From positions 1 to 64,000 of the forward strand of contig CAVTGV010000008.1 of assembly GCA_963734365.1 (NCBI GenBank): a DNA stretch of 64,000 bases, read 5' to 3'. Shown here piece by piece: positions 15,724-23,514 of the stretch. Below the pieces are notes generated by a model. It saw nothing but the letters and a program-made list of their open reading frames with translations, was not told the DNA's origin and searched no databases. A program made the translations under genes and the position numbers. Position 1 is the stretch's first letter, and every line of letters starts with the position of its first letter. Source of the stretch: JACVRW01 sp963734365. GTDB lineage: Bacteria; Actinomycetota; Thermoleophilia; Solirubrobacterales; Thermoleophilaceae.

Positions 15724-17312
15724 CGGCCGTCCACGGCGGGCACCTGCTCGGTCTCGCGTGAGATCCGCCACGAGGCCTTCACTGGATCGAGGAAGAACGG
15801 GGGCTCGCGATAGCGCAGCCGGTCGTTGTAGACGTAGTTCTTGCGGTAGCCGGTGGAGATCGACGTCCCGCCGGTGCCCACGGTGCCGCGGAAACGCTGT
15901 GCGATCGCCCCGAACACGTTCAGGTCGCCTAGTGGCGAGCCGCAGTGCCAGTTGTCGACGATGAACGAGTGCGCGAGCGTGAGCATCGCGGCGTCGAGCC
16001 GCAGGTCCCGGGTGTCGGTCCAGTTGCCGGTGTTCTCACAGCCCCCCGGGCCGCTCGTCTGGGTGAAGTCGACGGGGTGGTAGACCCTCACGAAGTTGTT
16101 GGCCACGAGGCCCAGCAACACACCCTCGGGGCCGCGCGTCACGTCGTCGCGCACGACGATGTCGTTGTCCGCGGCGATCGTCAGGTCCTGGTCGTAGCGG
16201 CCCCTGATCCAGATGTCGCCGCAGCCGTAGCGCGGATCGGTGTAGGTCTGGGAGCGGATGAACCCGCCGTTGCAGGAGGTGTTGGCCGCGTAGATCACCC
16301 CGTTGGACGGCAGGGCGAGCGTGCGGGTGACCGGAGTGACGGGGGTGGTGGCGGTGTTGTAGGTGGTGACCGTCATCGACGACCCGTTGAGCGTGATGTC
16401 CGTGCGCCCGCTGAACACGTAGCCCGGCAGTGCCACCGACCGGATCGCCGCGTTGGAGGGCGGCATCCCGAGCTGGTCGGCCGGGGACACGAGCGTGCCC
16501 TGGAAGTTCGGCGTGGCGGTGCAGCTCCCGCTGTTCACGTACGACGGCTGGCCGCTCACCTCGATCGAGTCGCGCCGGTTGCGCCCGAAGGTGGCGCTGC
16601 CGCACACGCGCAGGTTGTCGTTGGTGTGCAGCGGGCCGTTGATCACGTCGGTGGGCGCGAATTGGATCTCCTGGCAGAAGCTGGTGCGCGCCGCGCGGAA
16701 GGTCGAGCACTGGCTGGTGGCCGTGGCCACGTTGCCGGCACCCGAGTAGGCCGCCGGGTCGAGCGTCTCGAACTGCGTGAAGTAGATGAAGTCGATGAAG
16801 TTCTTCCGGCGCAGCGTGGCCCGAACGGTCCGATACTCGTCGCGCGACCGGCCGGTCACGCGCAGGCGGAGGTTGCCGCCGGTGTCGACCATCGAGTACT
16901 GATTGCCCTCGATGCAGCTGGGGTAGCCCGGCGCGGGCAGCAGCTCGACCGTGTAGTCGGCCTCCTCGCCCGGCAGCTTGCGCCAGATACGCGGATCCGA
17001 GCCCGTCTGGTTCCAGGGTTGGTTGACCGGCGAGTACTCGGTCGCGTTGGGGCGCGGCACGTTGGCGCAGCGCACGTAGAAGCTGTTGTCCTGGCCGAGC
17101 CGGTTGAGGTACCACTGCAGCCCCGCCTCGGCCGCCCCGTAGGACTGCTTGTAGTCCTGGTCCTCGCGCGACAGCGAGATGTCGGGGTCCACGGCGGCGA
17201 AGCCGGCCGCGGTGAGCATGCCGCCCACGGCGAGCACCCCCATGAGCGTGACAGTGGTGAAGCCGCGCTCGGCGTTGCGCTTCATGAACCGGAGCCTGAG
17301 CTTCAAAGACAT
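15720..17312 (-). CDS. Minor-pilin-like surface protein (PilX-like N-terminus, large C-terminal domain)
   Basis: A 530-residue protein with a type IV pilin-like N-terminus: a basic leader ending in AERG followed by FTTVTLMGVLAVGGMLTAAG. The usual Glu at mature position 5 is Thr, as in some minor pilins. Next comes a long Gly/Ser/Thr/Asn-rich region with scattered cysteines (for example ATSQCSTF, TSCNGG, GCGDIW), suggesting a disulfide-bonded extracellular domain such as those of PilX or DUF4900-like proteins. ATG 17312 is preceded by GGAGGG with a 7-nt gap, supporting this start. It is the last of three overlapping genes, coupled to the preceding PilW-like gene by a 10-nt overlap. Confidence 0.7.
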   Translation of the reverse strand: MSLKLRLRFMKRNAERGFTTVTLMGVLAVGGMLTAAGFAAVDPDISLSREDQDYKQSYGAAEAGLQWYLNRLGQDNSFYVRCANVPRPNATEYSPVNQPWNQTGSDPRIWRKLPGEEADYTVELLPAPGYPSCIEGNQYSMVDTGGNLRLRVTGRSRDEYRTVRATLRRKNFIDFIYFTQFETLDPAAYSGAGNVATATSQCSTFRAARTSFCQEIQFAPTDVINGPLHTNDNLRVCGSATFGRNRRDSIEVSGQPSYVNSGSCTATPNFQGTLVSPADQLGMPPSNAAIRSVALPGYVFSGRTDITLNGSSMTVTTYNTATTPVTPVTRTLALPSNGVIYAANTSCNGGFIRSQTYTDPRYGCGDIWIRGRYDQDLTIAADNDIVVRDDVTRGPEGVLLGLVANNFVRVYHPVDFTQTSGPGGCENTGNWTDTRDLRLDAAMLTLAHSFIVDNWHCGSPLGDLNVFGAIAQRFRGTVGTGGTSISTGYRKNYVYNDRLRYREPPFFLDPVKASWRISRETEQVPAVDGR

Positions 17313-18007
17313 CGTGGTCCCTCCGTGGGCCTTGACGGGTCGGCGAGGCGGACGTAGACGTCGTTCAGGAGGGTGCTGGCCTCGCTCTGCTGTGGCCGGG
17401 CGCGGTCCGGCAGGGCCAGGTAGGAGATCTTCACCATCACCACGAGCGAGGCATCGGACACGCTCAGCGGTGTCGGCAGCTGTTGCAGGTCGCCGGGCGC
17501 TCCGCCGGTCCGGAAGGCGTAGTAGCGGAACACCGGCTGGGCGGCGGCGCCAACCGTGACCGGTTCGACCTTGTCGAGAAGCAGCTGCGTCTCGCTGGGC
17601 ACCGTCGGGAAGGTCAGGTCGGGGTAGACCCCCAGGCCGTAGTAGACCTGCTCGCGCAGCCGCTTGGTGGTGGCGTCGTACTCGAGCACCCGGCTCTGGA
17701 CGTTCCTCGAGCCGTCGCTCAGGTCGGAGTAGAACTGCACCTTCCAGGGGCCGCCGTAGGTGATGGGCTCGGTGGTGTCGTTGAGGCAGACCTGCGAGCG
17801 CAGGGCGCGCGTCATGCGCTCCATCGCCATACGGCCGCGCTGGATCGCGTCCTGGCGGTTCAGGACCTCCTGGGTCGCCGAGTTGGCGTGGTCGAGGAGG
17901 AAGAAGGCCGACATCAGGATGATCGTTCCGATCGCCATCGCGGCCAGCAGCTCGACGAGCGTGAAGCCTCCCTCGTCCGAATGGACCTGTCGCAGGCGCG
18001 CTACCAC
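17303..18007 (-). CDS. Type IV prepilin-like protein, PilW-like
   Basis: A 234-residue protein with a classic class III signal: DEGG followed by FTLVELLAAMAIGTIILMSAFFLL. Glu is at mature position 5 and a single hydrophobic helix follows. The C-terminal region resembles PilW/GspJ-type minor pilins, with QRGRMAMERMTRALRSQ after the helix. It should be processed by a prepilin peptidase and join a pilus or pseudopilus tip. The GTG start at 18007 overlaps the end of the upstream gene, implying translational coupling. No assembly ATPase, platform protein or peptidase gene is in the window, so the machinery must be elsewhere. Confidence 0.8.
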   Translation of the reverse strand: MVARLRQVHSDEGGFTLVELLAAMAIGTIILMSAFFLLDHANSATQEVLNRQDAIQRGRMAMERMTRALRSQVCLNDTTEPITYGGPWKVQFYSDLSDGSRNVQSRVLEYDATTKRLREQVYYGLGVYPDLTFPTVPSETQLLLDKVEPVTVGAAAQPVFRYYAFRTGGAPGDLQQLPTPLSVSDASLVVMVKISYLALPDRARPQQSEASTLLNDVYVRLADPSRPTEGPRCL

Positions 18008-19383
18008 GACGGGTTGGCCGGGCCGGAGTTCGAGTTGGGCAGCTGGAGGAGGGCCGCGTCGTGGTTGGGGTCGGTGAGGTTGAGGTCGCCCTGTGCGCTG
18101 CGACGGCTCGTCCCGCTGTTCACGTTGTTGTCGACCACGGCGCGGTAGTGGCCGAAGGGAAGGACGAAGTCGAAGCTCGCCGGGACGGTGCCGCTGGCGG
18201 CCTGGGCCGTGCCGCTCGAGGGCGTGATCACGACGGTGCAGTCCACGTCGGTCAGCAGGGGCTCCGCCGGCAGGAACGCGGGACTGTCGATCTGGCGCAG
18301 CTTGATGCGAGCCGTCCAGGCGCCGGTGCCCGAGGAGGTGCCGGACGTGGGCCGCCTCACCTGGACCCGCAGCGACGGCATCGTCACGTTCACCGATTCC
18401 TCGAAGTCAGCCGGGTCGAGCACGATGTAGCCGGGCACGCCCGGGCGGAAGTAGTTCGAGTCCCACAGCGCCGGGTTGTTGGCCTCGCAGTCGCCGGCGT
18501 ACACGCCGTACGCGTCCCGGTGGGGGAAGAGGTTGTCCGCGACGAGGGAGGTGGTGGGCGTGGTGGGCCCCGCCAGCGGGAACGACTTGACCCCGTTCGG
18601 CAGCTTCGCGTGGGCCACCGAGAGCCGCCCGGAGCGGGCCGGAAGGGTCACCGGCGAGCCGGCCGGCTTGACGAACACGCCCCGGAGCGATCCGGGCTGG
18701 TCGATCTCCATCTGGGTCAGGCTGGTGCGCCCGGGATTCACGGTCACCGGCGCATTGGGAGGCACCTCGCCGTTCCAGGAGACGCCGCCGCTGGCGGTCG
18801 CCTCGTAGTCCCCGGCCGGTATGTAGCCGAAGATCGCGCAGCCGAGCTCGTTCGTGTCCTCGGCGAAGCTGCTCGGGCCGGCCAGCGTGACCCGGACTCC
18901 GCTGAGGGGGTTGCCGTCGCGGTCGGTGAGGAGCACCGCCGCAGTTCCGGTGTTGGCCGCGAACGCGCCGGGCGCCGGGGTGAGCAGGGTCGTCTCCTCC
19001 ACGGGGAAGTTGCGGCTCGCGGGCGAGTCGACCGTCGTGGCGATCTTCAGGTACTCGGCCTGTGTCGAGTCGTCGGTGCAGCTCACGACCCCGCTCGAGT
19101 CGCGGACCCAGTCGGTCTGCGAGCGCACCCTGAAGTCGACGCTCGCCAGCCGGACCGTCCGGGTTTGGTCGAGGTTCGAGATCGAGGTGATGGGCAGGGA
19201 GCGCAGGCGCTCGATGTCCTGCTGGGCGAGCGTGGCGGCCAGCGAGCGGTCCTTGTTGCGGCGCCCGGTGTCCTGGGAGCCATCGATGCCGGTGAGGATC
19301 GCGGTGGAGGCGATGGCGAGCACCACGGCGCCCACCATCACCTCCACCAGAAAGGAGCCGCGCTCGGAGGAGAGCTTTGCCAT
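18001..19383 (-). CDS. Type IV prepilin-like protein (PilV-like) with Ig/carboxypeptidase-regulatory-like domain
   Basis: A 460-residue protein. The leader is short (MAKLSSERG) and is followed by SFLVEVMVGAVVLAIASTAI, with Glu at mature +5 but Ser rather than Phe at +1. After the pilin helix comes QQDIERLRSLP, then a segment with LTDRDGNPLSGVRVTLAGP typical of carboxypeptidase-regulatory or Ig-like folds, then a long extracellular region ending LQLPNSNSGPANPSW. An ATG at 19395 is in frame, but ATG 19383 has GGAG 6 nt upstream and is preferred. It is the first gene of the three-gene prepilin operon. The large C-terminal domain suggests an adhesive tip subunit. Confidence 0.75.
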   Translation of the reverse strand: MAKLSSERGSFLVEVMVGAVVLAIASTAILTGIDGSQDTGRRNKDRSLAATLAQQDIERLRSLPITSISNLDQTRTVRLASVDFRVRSQTDWVRDSSGVVSCTDDSTQAEYLKIATTVDSPASRNFPVEETTLLTPAPGAFAANTGTAAVLLTDRDGNPLSGVRVTLAGPSSFAEDTNELGCAIFGYIPAGDYEATASGGVSWNGEVPPNAPVTVNPGRTSLTQMEIDQPGSLRGVFVKPAGSPVTLPARSGRLSVAHAKLPNGVKSFPLAGPTTPTTSLVADNLFPHRDAYGVYAGDCEANNPALWDSNYFRPGVPGYIVLDPADFEESVNVTMPSLRVQVRRPTSGTSSGTGAWTARIKLRQIDSPAFLPAEPLLTDVDCTVVITPSSGTAQAASGTVPASFDFVLPFGHYRAVVDNNVNSGTSRRSAQGDLNLTDPNHDAALLQLPNSNSGPANPSW

Positions 19384-19502
19384 CGCAAGCTCCATCGACC
19401 CCGGCGCGGCGCGCTTTGAGCCGCGCGCGGGCCGAACTGGACGCGGGCAAGCCGATCTGGACGAACGTTGGACGTCTGGCCGTGATTGACTAGCGAGCGC
19501 CG

Positions 19503-20474
19503 ATGACCGCCTCGCTGCCGGAAGAGATCCAGCGCGCCTTCAGCTCGTTCATCACCACCGAGTACACGACCGTGGATCGCCGTGGCCAGCCCATCTCCTG
19601 GCCGGTCACGCCCTACTACGGACCCGGCGATCCCTGCATCGACGTGACCACTGGGCTCGGCTATCCCAAGAAGGCCAAGGACGCGAGCGCCAACCCGAAG
19701 GTCGCGCTCCTGTTCTCGGACCCCACGGGCAGCGGAGTGACCGACGCGCCCCAGGTGCTCGTGCAGGGCATCGCGGAGGTCGACGACACCGACCTCGACG
19801 CCAACCGGGAGCGCTATCTGCGCGAGTCCGCGATCAAGCTTCCGGCCACGGTCAAGCTCCAGCCGCCCAAGGCGCTCGCGCGCATGTTCGACTGGTACTA
19901 CACGCGCATCTACGTGCACGTGCGCCCCGAGCGGATCTACGCGTGGCCCGCGGGCGACGCCACGAAAGAGCCGCAGCTGTTCGACGCGCACATGGAGGAG
20001 GTGCGCTCGGGCCACGTTGAGGAGCCGCCGGCCGCGCATGCGGGCACCGAGGGCGGCGGGAGCGTGTGGGACGAGCGCATGGATGAGCTCGGCGAGCGCT
20101 ATCCGAGCGCGGTCCTGTCGCTGGTCGCGCCCGACGGCTTCCCGTTCGCGGTGCGGCTCCCGATCGGCGTGGACCGCGAAACCCGGCGCATCCGGATCGG
20201 CGGCGGAGTCCAGGGGTTGCCGGTCGAGCCCGGGCTCGCTTGCCTGACCGCCCACGATCACGACCCGGACTTCCTGTGGCAGCGCAACTTCCAGGTTCGC
20301 GGCGACCTCGTCCAGGACGACGAGTCCTGGGTGCTCGTCCCGCACAAGATGGTCGGCGGCTTCGAGCTGCCGCCGAGCTCCACCTTCGCCCGCTACCGGG
20401 TCAACGCGAGCAAGATCATTCGCTTCCGCAGGAAGGCGAAGCAGGAACTGCGTGAGCGGGCCCGCACCCGCTAG
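19503..20474 (+). CDS. Pyridoxamine 5'-phosphate oxidase-like (split-barrel FMN/F420) protein
   Basis: A 323-residue protein with two split-barrel-like halves. The first half has TTVDRRGQPISWPVTPYYG and NPKVALLFSDPTGSG; the second has SLVAPDGFPFAVRLPIGVD and a strand-rich tail. This pattern fits flavin- or F420-binding PNPOx-like oxidoreductases, although cofactor and substrate cannot be read from sequence. No signal peptide is seen. A TAGCGA hexamer 6 nt before ATG 19503 suggests a leaderless transcript. The gene diverges from the prepilin operon. The C-terminus is strongly basic (RFRRKAKQELRERARTR). Confidence 0.7.
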   Translation: MTASLPEEIQRAFSSFITTEYTTVDRRGQPISWPVTPYYGPGDPCIDVTTGLGYPKKAKDASANPKVALLFSDPTGSGVTDAPQVLVQGIAEVDDTDLDANRERYLRESAIKLPATVKLQPPKALARMFDWYYTRIYVHVRPERIYAWPAGDATKEPQLFDAHMEEVRSGHVEEPPAAHAGTEGGGSVWDERMDELGERYPSAVLSLVAPDGFPFAVRLPIGVDRETRRIRIGGGVQGLPVEPGLACLTAHDHDPDFLWQRNFQVRGDLVQDDESWVLVPHKMVGGFELPPSSTFARYRVNASKIIRFRRKAKQELRERARTR

Positions 20475-20493
20475 AGACCCCAGAAAACAAAAC

Positions 20494-20648
20494 GAGACGC
20501 AGACTTCGCGCTTGGGGTGCGCTCCCCGGTGACCGAAGTCTCCGGTTCGGCGCGGCGAGCCTTACAACCCCTTGGCTTCGCTCTCTGCGCTAGGTCCGCG
20601 TCTCTGCATTGGAGTAGATCAATAGCCCTCCCGGGGGTCAATACCCCC
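20494..20648. other. Non-coding region with nested inverted repeats
   Basis: No gene is supported between 20475 and 20714. GAGACGC (20494-20500) pairs with GCGTCTC (20598-20604). Inside, AGACTTCG (20501-20508) pairs with CGAAGTCT (20534-20541) around GGGG-TGCGCT-CCCC. GGTTCG near 20543 can pair with CGAGCC near 20555. Nearer the TetR gene there are two direct repeats, TCAATAGCCC (20619-20628) and TCAATACCCC (20638-20647), and a hairpin GGGGGT-CAAT-ACCCCC (20633-20648). The first block may be a structured RNA or terminator of the upstream gene; the second may be an operator. Confidence 0.45.
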
Positions 20649-20714
20649 AAATGCGGTTAGCCCGCTCTTTCCGAAAAAAAGTCTCGAAATGGGCAGCTCT
20701 ATTCTTGGCCGGCC

Positions 20715-21317
20715 ATGCAGCCCGGCGCCAAGGAGCAGATCGACGGCCGCACCGTCCGCGCCCAGCGCACACGGCAGGCGCTCCTCGACGCCCTGTTCTC
20801 CCTGCTCGAGGACGGCGAGTTGCGGCCGACGGCGGAGCGCATCGCCGAACGTGCGGGCGTCTCGGAGCGCTCGGTGTTCCAGCACTTCCCCGATCGCGAG
20901 GCTCTCTACGAGGCGGTGGGGCGCCGCCAGTTCGAGCGGGTGCTCGCGGGCAACGTGCCGGTCGACCCGTCGCGCCCGTTGCCCGAACGCGTGGAGGCCT
21001 TCGTGTCCCAGCGCTGCGCGATTCTCGAGCAGGTCACGCCGGTGGCCCGGGCCGCGCTGCTCCTCGAGGCGGAGTCGGGGGTGGTGGCGGGCTGGCTCGA
21101 CACCTTTCGGCGCGCCGCCGCCGCGGAGGTCGGTCGCGTTTTCGGACCCGAGCTCGAGCAGCTCGAACGCCGCGAGCGATCCGTGTTGCTCCCGGCCCTG
21201 GTCTCTGCCGCCACGTGGCCGGTGTGGGAGGGCTACCGCGCCCACCAGGGGCTCGGCGTCGAGCGCGCGCGGGCGGCGATGTGCCGGACGCTCGCGGCGC
21301 TACTGGGCCAGCGCTGA
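20715..21317 (+). CDS. TetR/AcrR-family transcriptional regulator
   Basis: A 200-residue regulator. The N-terminal HTH is at about residues 17-62 (RTRQALLDALFSLL, TAERIAERAGVSERSVFQHF, DREALYEAV), the standard TetR pattern with the FQHF recognition helix end. The C-terminal helical ligand-binding domain is unassigned. TATTCT at 20700-20705 lies 9 nt before the ATG with no Shine-Dalgarno. Direct repeats and a GGGGGT hairpin just upstream (20619-20648) are candidate autoregulatory operators. It converges with the HAD gene, overlapping it by 18 nt, so the target operon is not obvious. Confidence 0.88.
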   Translation: MQPGAKEQIDGRTVRAQRTRQALLDALFSLLEDGELRPTAERIAERAGVSERSVFQHFPDREALYEAVGRRQFERVLAGNVPVDPSRPLPERVEAFVSQRCAILEQVTPVARAALLLEAESGVVAGWLDTFRRAAAAEVGRVFGPELEQLERRERSVLLPALVSAATWPVWEGYRAHQGLGVERARAAMCRTLAALLGQR

Positions 21318-21926
21318 CTCGATCTGCGGGATCGACTGCGCCGGATCCACGAAGCGCACGGCGGTCATGCCGAGCTCGCGGGCCGCGTCACAATTGATGT
21401 CGAGGTCGTCCACGAACACGCAGTCCTCCGGCCGCACTCCGTCTCCCAGGCGCTCCAGGGTCAGCTCGTAGATGGCCGGGTCCGGCTTGCGCAGCCCCAC
21501 GAAGGCCGAGTCCACCACCACCTCGAAGAGCTCGTCGAGCTCCGGCAGCTTCGACCGCCACAGCGGCTCCCACTCGCGCACGTTGTTGGTGAGCAGGGCG
21601 GTGCGCACGCCGCGCCCGCGCACCTCACGGACGTAGTCGATCATCTCGCGGTTTGGAGCCAGGCGGTCAAAGTAGAGGCTGCGCAGGCGGCCGAGGTCGA
21701 ACCCGGCCTCGAGGTGCCGCTCGATGCGGTCGCGAAACTCGGTCTCCGGGATCTCGCCCCGCTCGAGGGCGAACAGCGGATGGTCGCCGTGCTCCTGGGT
21801 GGCCTTCGCCATTGCCGTGCCGAGCTCCTCGAGCGAGACGCCGGACTCCTCCTGGTAGGCGAGAAAGCCCTCCTGCAGCGGCGACGTGAGCACGCCGCCG
21901 AAGTCCGAGATCAGCGCCCGGGTCAT
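21300..21926 (-). CDS. HAD-superfamily hydrolase (subfamily IA-like)
   Basis: A 208-residue HAD phosphatase-like protein. Motif I is SDFGGVLT, where the usual second Asp is Gly, as seen in YihX/epoxide-hydrolase-N-terminal-like members. Motif II is LLTNN, motif III includes GLRKPDPAIYELTLERLG, and motif IV is VFVDDLDINCDAA. The cap is a small helical bundle. Members dephosphorylate small phosphometabolites; loss of the second Asp may reduce classical phosphatase activity. Its ATG overlaps the upstream stop (ATGA), making it the third gene of a tight operon with the FxsA-like and hypothetical genes. Confidence 0.82.
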   Translation of the reverse strand: MTRALISDFGGVLTSPLQEGFLAYQEESGVSLEELGTAMAKATQEHGDHPLFALERGEIPETEFRDRIERHLEAGFDLGRLRSLYFDRLAPNREMIDYVREVRGRGVRTALLTNNVREWEPLWRSKLPELDELFEVVVDSAFVGLRKPDPAIYELTLERLGDGVRPEDCVFVDDLDINCDAARELGMTAVRFVDPAQSIPQIESALAQ

Positions 21927-22630
21927 GCGGCGGCCGGCGGCTCCGTGCGCGCCATCAGCTCGTACGCCCCGATGGCCTCGCGACCCTCCAGGCGCCAGCG
22001 GAAGACGGCGGCGTGCACCTGGAGCTCGTCCAGGGCGAGCGATGAGCCGGCCGTGACCAGCCCCGATCCGCGCCGGGGGAATTCCTCACCGGGGAGCCAC
22101 AACTCGAGCCCGGCGCTGCGCTGGCGCCCGTCGCCGTCATAGACCGTCGACAGGCGCGCTTCCTCCACCGGCTTGAAGATTCCTTCGTCGAGTAGCGTCG
22201 CGGTCACGTGCTCCTGGCCGTGCCCGAGCGCCCCGCGCGGACGCTTGGCCAGCAGGATCAGCGCGTGCTGCTCGTCCACCAGGACGGACACGGTCCGCAC
22301 GGCGTCGAGCTCCTCCCAGCGCGGTGGGGTCGAGGTCTCGGCCAGGGTGCCGAGGCAGTCGACCTTCCGGCCGGCAGCCTCGCCGCGTACCCGCGCGAGG
22401 CGCACGCTCAGCTCGCCGAGGTCCGCGGGCTCGGAGATCGGCTCCACCACGAGATCGAGCTCGCCCGCGAGCCGGGCCGTGACGCCGTCCCCGTTCGCCT
22501 CGATGTCGGGCCCCTGGGGAAGCGCCCGTGGATGCCGGCCCTCGAAGAGGATCGTGGCTCCCGACCTCGCCGTCCCGTAGATCTCGTGGGCGGGGTCGAA
22601 GAAGGAGAGGGCGAGCGCCGCGGCGCTCAC
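21923..22630 (-). CDS. Hypothetical protein in FxsA-HAD operon
   Basis: A 235-residue soluble protein of mainly beta character, beginning MSAAALALSFFDPAHEIYGT. It contains GATILFEGRHP, a run of strands and SGLVTAGSSLALDELQVHAA. I do not recognise the family; the strand-rich two-part layout is reminiscent of lipocalin-like or hydroxyneurosporene-synthase-like proteins, but this is weak. GTG 22630 overlaps the FxsA stop (GTGA) and its own stop overlaps the HAD start, so the three genes are translationally coupled. The frame is open further upstream inside the FxsA gene, but that part is a shadow. Confidence 0.7.
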   Translation of the reverse strand: MSAAALALSFFDPAHEIYGTARSGATILFEGRHPRALPQGPDIEANGDGVTARLAGELDLVVEPISEPADLGELSVRLARVRGEAAGRKVDCLGTLAETSTPPRWEELDAVRTVSVLVDEQHALILLAKRPRGALGHGQEHVTATLLDEGIFKPVEEARLSTVYDGDGRQRSAGLELWLPGEEFPRRGSGLVTAGSSLALDELQVHAAVFRWRLEGREAIGAYELMARTEPPAAA

Positions 22631-23094
22631 CGATCGAGCCCCTGGGTCCGGTGGTCGTAATCGCTGGCGGTGCCCTCGACGTCGAAGTCCGGGTCCGCGC
22701 GGCCGGGCACGCGGTTGACCACGCCCACCGCCACCCGGCGTCCGAGCCGCCGTACCGCGATCCGCCGCACCACCGCTCGTGTGGGGGGTATGAGCAGGAT
22801 CAGGCCGAAGATGTCGGTGATGAACCCGGGGGTGATCAGGAAGGCGCCCCCGAAGATCACGAGCACGCCGTCGATCACCTCGCGGTGGGGCATCCGGCCC
22901 TCCGAGAGAGCGCTGTTGAAGCGGTTCCAGACGCTCCGCCCCTGGGTTCGCAGCAGCAGCGAGCCGAGCAGCGAGTCGGCGGCGAGCAGCAGGATCGTCC
23001 ACACCACACCGATGGCGTCGCCGACCTTGAGGATCACGTAGAGCTCGGCCAGCGGCACCACGATGAACACCAGGATCAGCGCCAGCAGGGGCAT
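22627..23094 (-). CDS. fxsA: FxsA-family membrane protein
   Basis: A 155-residue FxsA family member. The N-terminal helices LLALILVFIVVPLAELYVIL and IGVVWTILLLAADSLLG are followed by RTQGRSVWNRFNSAL and a third hydrophobic region FGGAFLITPGFITDIFGLIL. This matches the FxsA fold and length. In E. coli FxsA relieves exclusion of phage T7 by the F factor; the native role elsewhere is unknown. ATG 23094 is preceded by TAGGGT (23102-23107 on the reverse strand) with a 7-nt gap, so the message is probably leaderless. An upstream in-frame ATG at 23139 would disrupt that promoter and is rejected. Confidence 0.85.
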   Translation of the reverse strand: MPLLALILVFIVVPLAELYVILKVGDAIGVVWTILLLAADSLLGSLLLRTQGRSVWNRFNSALSEGRMPHREVIDGVLVIFGGAFLITPGFITDIFGLILLIPPTRAVVRRIAVRRLGRRVAVGVVNRVPGRADPDFDVEGTASDYDHRTQGLDR

Positions 23095-23150
23095 TCGACT
23101 GACCCTACTAGGCAGACGCTGCGGTGCTCGCGCGACCATCGCTCGCGCTG

Positions 23151-23188
23151 CGCTCCTCGCGTAGGAGGCGGCCGACGCTCCTCGCGTA
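23151..23188 (+). repeat. 13-bp direct repeat before the SufT-like gene
   Basis: CGCTCCTCGCGTA occurs at 23151-23163 and again at 23176-23188, 25 bp apart. The second copy runs into the TATCCT hexamer (23187-23192) used as -10 by the gene at 23199. It may be a tandem regulator site or a small duplication. Confidence 0.5.
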
Positions 23189-23198
23189 TCCTCAAACC

Positions 23199-23501
23199 AT
23201 GGCGACCGTAACCGTCGATGAAGTCCAAGAGGCGCTCACCAACGTGATCGATCCCGAGCTGGGGCTCGACTTCGTGGAGCTCGGGCTGGTCTACGACGTG
23301 GAGGTCGAGGGCAGCGACGTATTCATCAGCTTCACGCTCACCTCGCCGGGTTGTCCGATCGGCCCTCAGGTGTCCGAGCAGATGGAGGAGTTCGTGGGCG
23401 AGCTCGACGGGGTCGAGTCGGTGTATCCCAAGATGACCTTCACGCCCGCGTGGACGCCCGAGCGGATGAGCGAAGAGGCCAAGTTCGCGCTCGGCTTCTG
23501 A
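23199..23501 (+). CDS. MIP18/DUF59 family protein (SufT-like)
   Basis: A 100-residue MIP18 (DUF59) domain protein. Typical features are VIDPELGLDFVELGLVYDV at the N-terminus and TLTSPGCPIGPQ with the conserved Cys. In SufT and related proteins this domain helps insert or mature Fe-S clusters; related PaaD proteins serve oxygenase assembly. No paa genes are nearby, while a full Suf operon lies 12-19 kb downstream, so a SufT-like role is favoured. TATCCT at 23187-23192 precedes the ATG by 6 nt, suggesting leaderless expression. The lipoate-ligase-family gene follows immediately. Confidence 0.85.
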   Translation: MATVTVDEVQEALTNVIDPELGLDFVELGLVYDVEVEGSDVFISFTLTSPGCPIGPQVSEQMEEFVGELDGVESVYPKMTFTPAWTPERMSEEAKFALGF

Positions 23502-23514
23502 GGACGCGCCGGGC

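Noticed and set aside
20494..20604. Riboswitch for the TetR gene
   Set aside because: The TATTCT -10 at 20700 places the TetR transcript start downstream of these stems, so they cannot be in its leader; a 3' element of the upstream gene is more likely.
21300..21926. HAD gene as a broken phosphatase because motif I lacks the second Asp
   Set aside because: The DFGGV form is normal in some HAD-IA/epoxide-hydrolase-N-like groups, so it is not a sign of decay.
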